From a virus, in IMG/VR virus record IMGVR_UViG_3300042447_000868, positions 1 through 26,723 of that record: a stretch of 26,723 nt of DNA. One strand, 5' to 3'. Of this stretch, positions 8,201 to 16,540 are shown one piece after another (within the stretch, counting starts at the first letter, position 1; each line of letters begins with the position of its first letter). The notes beneath the pieces were generated by a model that searched no databases, had not been told where the DNA came from, and was given only the letters and a program-made list of their open reading frames with translations. The position numbers and the translations under genes were made by a program.

Positions 8201-10639
8201 ATAACCCCCATTCGCTGTAGTTGCAGAATATAAATAATTTGTATCTTTAGTTTTTCTTGGGTCAACAAATGATAATAATGTACCCGGGTCTAAGTCCAAA
8301 ACACTTAATACTGTCAATGTATTATCAAAATGACTTTTTGTACCGTTTGTTGGCAATGAAAAAGTAACTTTAATCTTATTTACATTATCAAAGAATTTTT
8401 TTCGGGTATTGTAAATATTAACTCTTTCACCAGGAGGAATCGTAAAACCATCTACTAATAAATCCCCTACCCCCGGAAATGAATAAATTCTAGAACTATT
8501 AATTTTAAAAATTGTTGGTTTATTTGGTCTTGATAAACTACCTCCAAGTCCTTGACCTTGCATAAGTGATTCCATCTGAAAATATGTGTCATAATTCTCA
8601 TCATCAGCAGCAACAGGTGGCCAAGTTCGATTTGGTATTGTCGAAGCATTGGTTTGTAAATTTTCAGCGTACTGACCTCCATTAGAAAGTTGACTTAATA
8701 GACCAGCAGCAGGTGCTTGTTCTGTATCATCATCAGGATTTGGTTCAGTTGTTTCAGAGTCACATTCACAAGATTGACAATCGGGATAAGTTATCATCGG
8801 TAATTTAATCCTACCAAATTTATAAGCAACAATTTCTTCAAATTTAATTAAAATGAATATAATCGCCGCCGCATATAACGCAGCTAACAATGAATGTCCA
8901 ATTATCAGACCTGCCGTCGCACCAAACGAGGCACTACCCGCAATTGCACCGGCAACTAATGAACCCTGAGCAATAACTTCTTTTCCTAACTCATAAAGTA
9001 TGTAAGCTATTATTGCAACTGCAAAATTATTCCATAAAAAAGCTAAAAAGTGATAGATAATTAATAAAGGTAATCCAATTAATTGAATTACTTGTAATAT
9101 TATTGAAAATATGAAAAAGAATAAATCAAAGTTCCTAAACCCTTCATTAACCGGGAATTTATTAATTGTAGTCGCGCATTCATTACTATCAATTTCTTTA
9201 ATACCAATAAACCTACCTTTAGCACCATTCTTAAATTGGTCAATAAAACCTGAAACAGTATAAACTTTATTAAATTCAAACTGATAAAAAGTATCTTCAC
9301 AATTTATTTTTTGATTTAATATATTATTACGTAATGCAATATCATTAGCAGTTGTTCCATAAAATCCTTCCGTATATCCTGACCAATCAAGACCAAAATA
9401 ATATGAACTTTTTTGTCTCTCCTCATTGAGACCTCCTGAGTCTGTAGGGTCAGTATTACCCCAACCATATTCTTTAACATTTGGTACTAAGAAATAGGCC
9501 CGTCTTGTTTGTTCCGATAAACTAGGTGATTGAGACCACTTAATTTTAAATCGATATCTCCCTTTAGTAGGGATTCCTACTGTAGGGTCGTTTGATAAAA
9601 CTTTTTCACCAAATTCATTAGTAATAAAGTAATCCAAATTCATTGGTAATTCAGTCATCCATACACCATTACCATCAATAATATTACCCGATTTTTCTAA
9701 TTGAAATAACTCAAGTATTGGATTACCGTCAGCATCATAATTAATTGTTTGTCGTATCGCTAAAATAGACCCAGGACCTGTAGATAATTGACATAAATTA
9801 CCCATATCATCCAATGGTTTAGCATTTCGTCTAAGTCTTTGCGAATCTGCGGTTGAGTAAATAGACCCCATGAACACTGAAGTTGGTTGTATATCAATAT
9901 TGGCATCATCTCTAAGGTCAAAGTCAACACGGTTAACCGCAATTTGGCATATTTCAGGGTCACCCCATAATGGAGCAACTGATAATGTTCTTGTTAAACT
10001 AACAATTTGAGGTAGTGATGATAAATCATTTGAAGTTTTAAATCGGTTACCGGCAACTTGAGCTTCAGAGGCCAAACCCATTCTAATCAAATCTTGAGGT
10101 GTTAAAGAAAACTCCCCAATATCTGATAAGTCAATATCCATTACTAAAGTTTGCGGCCCTAATGGAACACCCATTATCATATAGTCACCACTCTCGTTTG
10201 TTTTAGTTGTGTATTTGTAGTATTTGTCGTAAATTTCAACCGCAATTCCATCGGTTAATACATCATCTCTTGTAGGTAAAGTACCTGTCGCCGCGTGAGT
10301 AGAATACGACTTTTCATAAGGTAAAAGATTGTACCTAAAACCATCTTCATTTTTATCCGTTGGAGACTTGTAAGGATAAATACTTGTTATCAGTGGGTTG
10401 GATTCATCTACCGATGATATTGGGATGAATACAGATACTCTGGCATTTGGAACACCAAATCCGTTATTCGCAGTAACCCTTCCAACAACAACACCGTATT
10501 CAGAACAACTTCTACTATAAACGTCAGTTTGTTGTATTTTTAACGATAAGATTTCTAAGAACTCAAAATCTTGGTCTAACTGAACATTGATTGTTTTGTT
10601 AATACCTAATTCGGTTCTAATTCTATATGACTGACCCAT
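5240..10639 (-). CDS. Giant virion protein (1799 aa) with CarboxypepD_reg-like domain and internal membrane-like segment
   Basis: This is the longest gene in the window. Residues about 48-170 resemble a carboxypeptidase-regulatory-like beta-sandwich: the opening strand GVVVGRVTANNGFGVPNARV and the closing TTKTNESGDYMIMGVPLG are typical. Residues about 505-600 are strongly hydrophobic: one long stretch at 505-531 and a second at 532-548, then a Gly/Ala-rich stretch at 557-597. A short Cys cluster (CQSCEC, 621-626) and an acidic Pro/Asp linker follow. The rest, about 650-1799, is Ser/Thr/Asn/Gly-rich with scattered Cys pairs (for example CLCVREYC at 1231-1238). A membrane-like stretch inside a huge soluble phage protein suggests a part that inserts into or crosses the host envelope, or a buried hydrophobic core. 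It heads the structural operon after gp6 and follows a TATTTATAA motif by 14 nt. I do not recognise the full-length family; a virion role is inferred from size and context. Confidence 0.85.
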   Translation of the reverse strand: MGQSYRIRTELGINKTINVQLDQDFEFLEILSLKIQQTDVYSRSCSEYGVVVGRVTANNGFGVPNARVSVFIPISSVDESNPLITSIYPYKSPTDKNEDGFRYNLLPYEKSYSTHAATGTLPTRDDVLTDGIAVEIYDKYYKYTTKTNESGDYMIMGVPLGPQTLVMDIDLSDIGEFSLTPQDLIRMGLASEAQVAGNRFKTSNDLSSLPQIVSLTRTLSVAPLWGDPEICQIAVNRVDFDLRDDANIDIQPTSVFMGSIYSTADSQRLRRNAKPLDDMGNLCQLSTGPGSILAIRQTINYDADGNPILELFQLEKSGNIIDGNGVWMTELPMNLDYFITNEFGEKVLSNDPTVGIPTKGRYRFKIKWSQSPSLSEQTRRAYFLVPNVKEYGWGNTDPTDSGGLNEERQKSSYYFGLDWSGYTEGFYGTTANDIALRNNILNQKINCEDTFYQFEFNKVYTVSGFIDQFKNGAKGRFIGIKEIDSNECATTINKFPVNEGFRNFDLFFFIFSIILQVIQLIGLPLLIIYHFLAFLWNNFAVAIIAYILYELGKEVIAQGSLVAGAIAGSASFGATAGLIIGHSLLAALYAAAIIFILIKFEEIVAYKFGRIKLPMITYPDCQSCECDSETTEPNPDDDTEQAPAAGLLSQLSNGGQYAENLQTNASTIPNRTWPPVAADDENYDTYFQMESLMQGQGLGGSLSRPNKPTIFKINSSRIYSFPGVGDLLVDGFTIPPGERVNIYNTRKKFFDNVNKIKVTFSLPTNGTKSHFDNTLTVLSVLDLDPGTLLSFVDPRKTKDTNYLYSATTANGGYKVNGINGIIKTSAFTADVRYATSQTSDTIVTYDIPAYPSDCVKSMVISITEPGTVTYRTCPGSKVTLLFTGQTTGTTNPEGLITPEFPLITGITNVDCIDLTNTGGTAEYSAVTYGVGCQNYIYPSDIEYYQVLTAITITKKIVNGKPEYSFPGSVGTTNPSFWKTLNAENKLATFEYVCGEGGRECGLVPLSYPNYTRLTNSDNGFSSTQIPNAIYSAATSNFADYENQKVLILQRGVDPYSPLMINKYGIGRILGYLDEDAVTFTAMTRMNIPIQALPPNNGISVQKHDNQNNICYSSYFYTPGIVGQTSPGLNYSAYTTPNFGFYGALDSSLSKVYTNSPPLLSTDYVQNISVNTSPPPITGVASKTNNRFYSASIADNYYDGAEDLSGGAIMTKGNYVITRICINFANTFDLSCLCVREYCDYAIWGFLPNSAPTYFSPILYPTSTGTSEVNMSNSSQIIMRTDRLPSSDYIDDKEILTGSVSLLQQNAGFAVYPVGGGGYTFNNPSISLGADLVTADIEGQLAATNVLTTLGSCEDMVGLDCYSGNGVNFGVQLGCQAGDVVENGCYIMVNDPLFSLGQDLGTFAEWGFRFRFFYGLCRGVLSQSFMNNWVNGSLYAFPIQVDTYFNKLNQPESPKFAKQVVYYEKDTNNFYYRSSPFRLTGGTSGEGVFIGRPVAGLSAPVNRRNLLFPTTIINLGIKDDFYKEIIFDPSAKGYIMKSLVPTSYSDTSDLVNLFVISRITDEGFLRQIFAFGDNALQQLFSRDGSSRRIDADLAQSMSINSEYGVIPFSPQFYSVTGAVDDPVQILGDLSKPTMAVFFSSTTQDIQNKDYLTPGVIDFRPSNNANAITYPYGIKSQEVPYYQWNIKSTATAGVFGEQGNNWATNTNDIFSRRYQSLDRRAIITPSYMIPSIYSISDQFARGYLFNGNATTVNNFTYVATAGNWSNPTTKFLVGAPNHFYFGLIKGETALDKFKELYSIDE

Positions 10640-10667
10640 TCAATTCTTTTAATTTATAAATAGTTTA
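10640..10667 (-). promoter_or_regulatory. Candidate late promoter, copy 2
   Basis: TATTTATAA on the coding strand (plus-strand 10654-10662) ends 14 nt before the ATG of the 1799-aa gene. The 20 plus-strand bases tttaatttataaatagttta (10648-10667) recur exactly at 1604-1623. The site lies in the 95-bp gap after gp6. The rest of the gap (10668-10734) is AT-rich with a weak TGTGTG/CACACA inverted repeat and no convincing terminator, so read-through from gp6 is possible. Confidence 0.45.
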
Positions 10668-10734
10668 TGTGTGATTTTTCAAGTTAACACACACCATATT
10701 TAATTATAAACTAGTTAAGCCAGAAATAAACCTG

Positions 10735-12573
10735 TTAAGAGAAGGTAACTGATTGGAAATTTTTAACAGATACTCTAATATCTTTGTTAGGGTATCTAAC
10801 TTGATACACTTGGGATGGTTGTGCGAAGATTGTATCATCAACAGTTGCAATTTCTTTAGTCTCAGCATCCGAATATTCCATAGATGTTTCAGCGGATGAA
10901 TATTGACCCCCAACATTATTATAAACGTTTAATCCCGCAACAGTTAATACACCGTTTTGATTTTGAACAATACTTTTTAACTCAGATAAATAAACATTTT
11001 GACCTAACTCCCTTGTTTGAGGATTGAAGTAAGTTGAAATTCTATCAACAACATCCGCAATAACTTGTCCTGAATTTTGAGCAGAATCTAAAACAATCTG
11101 AACATCAATACTCAAGTCAATAACCTCAGCAGTTAATATTGAAATATAGTCATTCATCATTCTATAGTTCGATAGATAATTTGCAACATTCTGTCTTAAA
11201 GTGTCTGATACAATACTTGTTAATTTTCCTGAAGTATCATAAGATAATAATTGAATTAATATTTTATTATTATTTTCCGTAATTGAAACTTTTGCAGGCG
11301 CTCCGAACTCAGCCGGCATATTTCTAATAATTGACTCGTAGTCTTGAACCGTAACCGCTCTTTTTTGTGCGGAGAAGTTAAATGATACGTAGTTTCTAAT
11401 TTCCTCTAATGATGGTACACCTGAACCTCCAATAGCTGCAGTCACGTTGTTACATCTTAATGAATTAACCACTGATGAGTTTGTTGTTTCAGATGGTCCG
11501 TTTACAAAGAAGTTTACAGTACCAATTTGATTAATAACATTTGTCCCTAAATTTGTTGCCAATCCACCACCAACTCGATATTGAATGAATAGTGTTGAGT
11601 TAGGAGTTAACGCAGACCCTAATGAGAAATTGTTTGAATATCTTTGTAAATCAATTGTAGCACCAACTGTTGTAAATTGGTCTAATGAATCTTGAGCGGT
11701 ATTTGTACCACCACCAAATGTCATTTTCTTAAATCCTTCAGGAGTATATTCCGTTATAAATCTATTAGATGTTTGAATATACTTTCCAACTTTAATACCC
11801 GGTTGGTCAGATACTTTTGTTGGGTCTTCAATGAATACTCGGTCTTCCGCAAGTGCGTCAACCTCATACCATTTATTTGACGCCCCTAAAAATTCTGAAG
11901 TAGATGGAACATTAGTGTATTCAGTCCCACTCTTAAGTAATACACTTGTAATACCTAATACATTTTTTTCAGGTAAAAATAATTCAAAGAATGGTTTAAC
12001 ATCATTCGGAGTAATAACTCTTTTGAATACTTTAGTAATACCATTAACTACTAATTCTCTTTTAGTTATAGTATAATTAATCAACACATTATTAGCGTTG
12101 AAGTTTGGTATTTTTAACCTATTAGGGAAACCTTGAGCATTGTATGGTGAAGTAAAATCAACATCATATATGTTTTCAAACACAATACCCGCACCAACTA
12201 CTTGAGAACCTCTTGTTAAAACCCCAAGATATCTTTCATCTTCTTTATCACCAAAAGCAGGAACAGTTATTGAGAAGTCAACTAAAGATACAGACGGTCT
12301 TTGTCCCGGTAATTTTAAACCATAAGTTCTGGCAATATTATAGATGGATGACCTTTGTTGTGCGTATTGTAAAACAGTTTCTTGAATACTTCTATCAATG
12401 TGATAGTGTAAGTTGTCCGCAACCGCAGCGTTCAAGTCTAAAAACACAGAGAACACAGAAGCGTCGTTGAAGTCCTGTATTAATTCAGGGTAGTAAGTTC
12501 TTACATAGTTTAATAACTCAGTTCTTATCCCCTGATAATCTCTTGTAGTATATGATATATTACGATTTGCCAT
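10735..12573 (-). CDS. Baseplate wedge protein, T4 gp6 / Baseplate_J-like
   Basis: This 612-residue protein is close in length to T4 gp6 (about 660 aa), which forms the inner iris of the contractile-tail baseplate. Residues 8-66 carry the conserved gp6 opening: TTRDYQGIRTELLNYVRTYYPE, then DFNDASVFSVFLDLNAAVADNLHYHIDR. YRVGGGLATNLGTNVINQ (332-349) and the segment SFNFSAQKRAVTVQDYESII (397-416) are further gp6/Baseplate_J hallmarks. It starts 6 bases after the gp25-like gene; in contractile injection systems these two proteins are often encoded together and meet in the wedge. It has no signal peptide or membrane segment. The fold and role are well supported; the name is by similarity of motifs read by eye. 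Confidence 0.92.
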   Translation of the reverse strand: MANRNISYTTRDYQGIRTELLNYVRTYYPELIQDFNDASVFSVFLDLNAAVADNLHYHIDRSIQETVLQYAQQRSSIYNIARTYGLKLPGQRPSVSLVDFSITVPAFGDKEDERYLGVLTRGSQVVGAGIVFENIYDVDFTSPYNAQGFPNRLKIPNFNANNVLINYTITKRELVVNGITKVFKRVITPNDVKPFFELFLPEKNVLGITSVLLKSGTEYTNVPSTSEFLGASNKWYEVDALAEDRVFIEDPTKVSDQPGIKVGKYIQTSNRFITEYTPEGFKKMTFGGGTNTAQDSLDQFTTVGATIDLQRYSNNFSLGSALTPNSTLFIQYRVGGGLATNLGTNVINQIGTVNFFVNGPSETTNSSVVNSLRCNNVTAAIGGSGVPSLEEIRNYVSFNFSAQKRAVTVQDYESIIRNMPAEFGAPAKVSITENNNKILIQLLSYDTSGKLTSIVSDTLRQNVANYLSNYRMMNDYISILTAEVIDLSIDVQIVLDSAQNSGQVIADVVDRISTYFNPQTRELGQNVYLSELKSIVQNQNGVLTVAGLNVYNNVGGQYSSAETSMEYSDAETKEIATVDDTIFAQPSQVYQVRYPNKDIRVSVKNFQSVTFS

Positions 12574-12579
12574 ACAATA

Positions 12580-13050
12580 TTAAATATTAATGATAACGAA
12601 ATCACTCGGACCAAAAGTTGATTTATTGGTTGAGTAATCTATTTTTATTTTTGCGGTATATTCTGAAGTTCCCTTACCCGGGAATCTATAAATTGACGAT
12701 TCACTACTACCCACTGTTGCGGTACCCGTTGCTATATCAACTTCTTCTTGAGGGTCAGCAGGACTTATTGTTATTTGGTTTAATAATAAACCCGGCATAA
12801 AGGTACCAACGGCTTCTCGAATGTCAGATTCAATAGCATCAAATGTTAAACCATCAAATGGTTCAAACAAAAATTCATAAAGTCTTGTACCAAATGTTGG
12901 TAAATAATATCTTGAACCTTTTCGAGTCAAAAGTAAGTGGATTAAATCCGCTTTAATTTCTTGTGCCTCAAGTTCAGTTAGTTGTAAATAGTCACCTTTA
13001 ACTGAGTCCCTAAAAGGAAAATTAATACCATATGTTGTTCCGTCTGCCAT
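12580..13050 (-). CDS. Baseplate wedge protein, T4 gp25-like (GPW_gp25 family)
   Basis: This is a 156-residue protein, slightly longer than T4 gp25 (132 aa). The family core is complete: GINFPFRDSVKGDYLQL at 8-24, an amphipathic helix through EIKADLIHLLLTRKGSRYYL (31-50), and PTFGTRLYEFLFEP (51-64), the signature loop of gp25/TssE-like baseplate proteins. GLLLNQITISPADPQ follows. The C-terminal 50 residues add a Ser/Thr-rich strand region not found in the shortest homologues. gp25 links wedge proteins to the sheath and starts sheath assembly. It is the first gene after the nrdA terminator, has a candidate late promoter 29 nt upstream, and is followed at 6 bases by the gp6 gene, which fits a late structural operon. 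Confidence 0.93.
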   Translation of the reverse strand: MADGTTYGINFPFRDSVKGDYLQLTELEAQEIKADLIHLLLTRKGSRYYLPTFGTRLYEFLFEPFDGLTFDAIESDIREAVGTFMPGLLLNQITISPADPQEEVDIATGTATVGSSESSIYRFPGKGTSEYTAKIKIDYSTNKSTFGPSDFVIINI

Positions 13051-13078
13051 ATCTATAATTATAGTGTTATGATTATTT

Positions 13079-13090
13079 CTTATAAATACC
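13079..13090 (-). promoter_or_regulatory. Candidate late promoter, copy 3
   Basis: TATTTATAA on the coding strand (plus-strand 13080-13088) lies 29 nt before the gp25-like ATG and directly after the nrdA terminator. This placement, immediately behind a terminator and ahead of a structural operon, is the best contextual support for a promoter role. The spacing to the ATG differs from the other three copies (13-15 nt), which argues against a pure ribosome-binding element. Confidence 0.5.
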
Positions 13091-13122
13091 TAAAAATAAA
13101 AAATCCCGACATCGCCGGGATT
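13091..13122 (-). terminator. Rho-independent terminator after nrdA
   Basis: On the coding strand AATCCCG (13122-13116) pairs with CGGGATT (13108-13102) around a 7-nt loop that can tighten by a further G-T and G-C pair. A tract of TTTTTTATTTTT follows. It lies 22 bases past the nrdA stop and closes the replication and nucleotide operon before the baseplate wedge genes. Confidence 0.85.
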
Positions 13123-13144
13123 AATATAATTATAGGTGATTTTA

Positions 13145-15571
13145 TTATGAACCACATCCAAAACATTCAAATTCCGAATCTGTTGGTTTTACTGTAGGTT
13201 CAACAAGATTCACTTTTGGTTTTTCTTGTTTAATAGTTTGTTGATTCACTTTTGAAATATCAACCGCTAAGTGTTTTGCTCCGGTAGATATCGCTTTAGT
13301 TCTAACATAATAACAAAGAGTTTTCAATCCTTTACCCCATGAATGGAAATGAGATGATGAAATTTTTGATAAAGTTGGTTCAGACATATAGATATTCATT
13401 GATTGTGATTGGTCAATAAACGGTGCTCTGTCAGCCGCCATATCAATAAGTTCTCTTTGAGAGATTTCCCAAATTGTTTTGTATTTAGGTATTAAGTGTT
13501 CAATTCTTTTAACTTTCTTGTTGTAATTTTTATCTTCAACATCAAGGTATTGATTGAAATTAATATTTTGAATAGACCCTTCGTTCATAATGATTTCATT
13601 TTTCAAATCTTCACTCCAAACCCCTAATTTTTCAAAATCAGTAATTAAATATTTGTTTACAATAAGAATTTCCCCACCAACTACACGACGATTAAATAAA
13701 GCCGAGTGAGCCGGTTCTGTCATTTCAAATGAACCTGTAATTTTAGCTGAAGATGCAACCGGCATCTGAGCCGTGAATAATGAATTACAAACACCATATT
13801 CCGCAACTTTATCTTTCAATCCCATCCAATCCCAACGACCTGATAAATTATCCTCATTCATACCCCACATATCAAATTGGAATACTCCTTTAGACATTGG
13901 AGAACCTTTGAAAAATTTATATGGTTTGTATAAACCTTGTTGACATAAATAAGAACTCTCAGTGATTGCAGCAAAATAGATTGTTTCAAAAATGTCTTTG
14001 TTAAGTTTCTTCGCCTCTTCAGATGTAAAAATGAAATCCATTAAATAGAATACGTCTGCTAACCCTTGAGTTCCAATTGCAATTGCTCTTTGTTCTAAAC
14101 CACCTTTTCTACCTTGTTCAGTTGAATAACTATTAATGTCGACAACTTTATTAAGTGCTCTCACAACTTTTCTAACTTCATTGTAAAGTAAGTTAAAATC
14201 AAACTCACCTTTAATTATAAAGTTTTTCAACACCATAGAAGATAACGTACAGATTGCTGTTGTTTCCTCATCAGTATATTGGTAAATCTCATTACATAAG
14301 TTAGATTGTTTAATCACCCCAATGTTTTGATGATTTGTTTTTCTGTTAGCACTATCCTTAGAACATAAGTAAGGAACTCCGGTTTCAACCTGAGATTCAA
14401 TAATCTTATTCCAAATTGTTTGAGCTTTCACTTTTTTACCAAGACCAAGTTCAACCGCTTTGTTGTAGTTTTCCTCATACTCATCACCATAAGTTTCCTG
14501 TAATGGTTTGATACCAGCCTTTTTAATCTCATTAGGACAAAACAAATACCAATCACCATTATTCTTAACCGCATTCATAAAGTTATCCGGTAACCATATT
14601 GATGTAAACAAATCTCTTGCTCTCATCTCTTCAGCACCTGTGTTCTTTTTGATATCAAGTAAATCAATAATGTCTTTATGCCAAGGTTCAATGTAGATAG
14701 CGGCACTACCAGGTCTTCTCCCTTGTTGGTTAAAGAAACGTAATGATTCATTTACAATTTTAAGGTATTTTAATAAACCTCCCGCAAATCCACCTGATGA
14801 ATTAATTCTACTTTCTTTACTACGAATGTTAGACATACATAAACCAATACCAGCAGCATCTGATGAATAGGTTGAGATATCATTTAATGTTTGTAATAAC
14901 CCTTCTCTTGAATCACCGTGATTGTATTTCAATACACAAGATGCTAGTTGAGGTGTTTTAGTACCCGCATTAATCATAATTGGTGTTGCAGGTGAAATAA
15001 GTTGATTTGATAAAGAATTGTAATATTCAACCGCCTCTTCAAATGATTTAGTTACCCATAGAGCAACTCTCATATACATATGTTGTGGTCTTTCAATTAC
15101 CTTACCTTCAGGTGTTTTTAACAAATACATTTCTTGTAATGAACGCCAAGCAAAATAATCAAAATTGTAATCATTCTCGTGATTAATTACAGAATCAATA
15201 TTTTCAGGACCATATAATTCAATAGTTTCCATTAACTTATCATTAATGACTCCATCAACGTGTAAGGTGTGCATTGTGTTACAAAAACTTGTATCAGTTT
15301 CTTTATGATAAGATGAAATAGCCACCGAAGACGCTAACCTTGAGTAGTCATGATGACTTCCGGTATAGGACGCAGCAATTTCATAAACTAATTTGTCCAA
15401 TTCTTTTGTTGTAATAAATCCTTCAGTTGGTACTGAAGTAATTACTTTAATAAAAATCTCGTCTGAGTTAACATTTAACCCTTTAGACGCTCGTTTAACT
15501 CTATTGTAAATTTTTTGGGGGTTAAATGAAACCTCATCTCCCCCTCTTTTTTTAATTTTTAATGACATCAT
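13145..15571 (-). CDS. nrdA: Class Ia ribonucleoside-diphosphate reductase, large (alpha) subunit
   Basis: This 808-residue enzyme reduces NDPs to dNDPs together with NrdB. An N-terminal ATP-cone-like allosteric domain covers roughly residues 3-92. The active-site set is complete: Cys212 (LASCVL) and Cys441 (AICTLSS) form the redox pair. Asn424, Cys426 and Glu428 in NLCNEI are the thiyl-radical loop. Tyr754-Tyr755 (LCYYVRT) are the radical-transfer tyrosines. The C-terminal swinging tail ends CFGCGS (Cys803, Cys806). The retained ATP cone suggests dATP feedback control is possible. Two consecutive ATG codons open the gene; either could start it, and an A-rich leader without Shine-Dalgarno precedes them. 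It follows nrdB by 10 bases, and a strong terminator follows its stop. No intron, intein or frameshift is seen. Confidence 0.97.
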   Translation of the reverse strand: MMSLKIKKRGGDEVSFNPQKIYNRVKRASKGLNVNSDEIFIKVITSVPTEGFITTKELDKLVYEIAASYTGSHHDYSRLASSVAISSYHKETDTSFCNTMHTLHVDGVINDKLMETIELYGPENIDSVINHENDYNFDYFAWRSLQEMYLLKTPEGKVIERPQHMYMRVALWVTKSFEEAVEYYNSLSNQLISPATPIMINAGTKTPQLASCVLKYNHGDSREGLLQTLNDISTYSSDAAGIGLCMSNIRSKESRINSSGGFAGGLLKYLKIVNESLRFFNQQGRRPGSAAIYIEPWHKDIIDLLDIKKNTGAEEMRARDLFTSIWLPDNFMNAVKNNGDWYLFCPNEIKKAGIKPLQETYGDEYEENYNKAVELGLGKKVKAQTIWNKIIESQVETGVPYLCSKDSANRKTNHQNIGVIKQSNLCNEIYQYTDEETTAICTLSSMVLKNFIIKGEFDFNLLYNEVRKVVRALNKVVDINSYSTEQGRKGGLEQRAIAIGTQGLADVFYLMDFIFTSEEAKKLNKDIFETIYFAAITESSYLCQQGLYKPYKFFKGSPMSKGVFQFDMWGMNEDNLSGRWDWMGLKDKVAEYGVCNSLFTAQMPVASSAKITGSFEMTEPAHSALFNRRVVGGEILIVNKYLITDFEKLGVWSEDLKNEIIMNEGSIQNINFNQYLDVEDKNYNKKVKRIEHLIPKYKTIWEISQRELIDMAADRAPFIDQSQSMNIYMSEPTLSKISSSHFHSWGKGLKTLCYYVRTKAISTGAKHLAVDISKVNQQTIKQEKPKVNLVEPTVKPTDSEFECFGCGS

Positions 15572-15581
15572 GTTTTTTTAA

Positions 15582-16532
15582 TTAGAAATCGTCAGTGAAT
15601 GTTAGTGATTCACCTAATTTAGCCTTTTGGTATTCCATTGTTCTTGATTCAAAAAAGTTTCCTTTAGTCTCAACAGCAATTTGTTCCATAAATTTGAATG
15701 GTTGTTCAACGTTGAATTGTTTTTTACATCCAAATTTAACTAATAGACCATCCGTTACAAATTCTAAATATTGTTTCATCAAATTAGAATTCATACCAAT
15801 TAAAGATACAGGTAAAGATTCTGTAATAAATTCTTTTTCAATCTCTAAAGCAGATAATAAAATTTCTTTAATTCTTTTTTCACTTGGTTTATTCTCAACA
15901 TGATTATTAATCAAATGAATAGCAAAATCACAATGTAAATTCTCATCTTTAAAGATAAGTGAATTGGCATTACATAAACCTTGCATGATTCCTCTTGATT
16001 TTAACCAAAAGATTGAACAGAATGAACCTGAAAAGAAGATACCTTCAACAGCTGCGAAAGCAACTAATCTTTCTTGGAATGAAGCATTTTCAATCCAATC
16101 AAGAGCCCATTTAGCTTTCTTTTGAACTGCAGGTAATCTGTCAATTGCATGGAAACATTCATCTTTTTCTGTCTCATCAGACACATAAGTGTCAATTAAT
16201 AATGAATACATTAACGAGTGAATATTCTCCATCATAATTTGGAATCCGTAAAAGAACTTTGCTTCAGCGTACTGAACCTCTTTTAAGAAATTCTCGGCTA
16301 AGTTCTCATTTACAATACCATCAGATGCGGCAAAAAACGCCAATATATTTTTAAGAAAGTATCTCTCATTATCAGATAGGTTTTCCCAATCTCTAATATC
16401 GTTAGATAAATCCACTTCTTCCGCAGTCCAAAACGCTGCTTGGTGTTGTTTATAAAATTCCCATATATCATTATGTTCAATAGGGAATATGACAAATCTG
16501 TCATTATTTGGTTCTAATATTTTTTCTTTCAT
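15582..16532 (-). CDS. nrdB: Class Ia ribonucleoside-diphosphate reductase, small (beta) subunit
   Basis: This 316-residue ferritin-like diiron protein generates the tyrosyl radical used by NrdA. The metal ligands align with known R2 proteins: Asp71 ([12 protein letters not shown]), Glu102 and His105 ([11 protein letters not shown]), Glu163 ([11 protein letters not shown]), Glu197 and His200 (KDENLHCDF). Tyr109 is in the place of the radical tyrosine, with the canonical E-x2-H-x3-Y spacing. The C-terminus FTDDF is the kind of acidic/aromatic tail that docks on the large subunit. The [12 protein letters not shown] segment is closer to the eukaryotic-type R2 pattern than to E. coli NrdB. The gene follows the helicase gene by 8 bases and precedes nrdA by 10, so the reductase is co-expressed with the replication proteins. 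Confidence 0.97.
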   Translation of the reverse strand: MKEKILEPNNDRFVIFPIEHNDIWEFYKQHQAAFWTAEEVDLSNDIRDWENLSDNERYFLKNILAFFAASDGIVNENLAENFLKEVQYAEAKFFYGFQIMMENIHSLMYSLLIDTYVSDETEKDECFHAIDRLPAVQKKAKWALDWIENASFQERLVAFAAVEGIFFSGSFCSIFWLKSRGIMQGLCNANSLIFKDENLHCDFAIHLINNHVENKPSEKRIKEILLSALEIEKEFITESLPVSLIGMNSNLMKQYLEFVTDGLLVKFGCKKQFNVEQPFKFMEQIAVETKGNFFESRTMEYQKAKLGESLTFTDDF

Positions 16533-16540
16533 GTTTTAAA

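Noticed and set aside
8226-8234. TATAAATA on the plus strand inside the 1799-aa gene as a T4 late promoter
   Set aside because: It points against all genes in the window, lies within coding sequence and no plus-strand gene follows.
10668-10734. Terminator after gp6
   Set aside because: Only a weak TGTGTG/CACACA inverted repeat with a large loop and no U-tract could be found.
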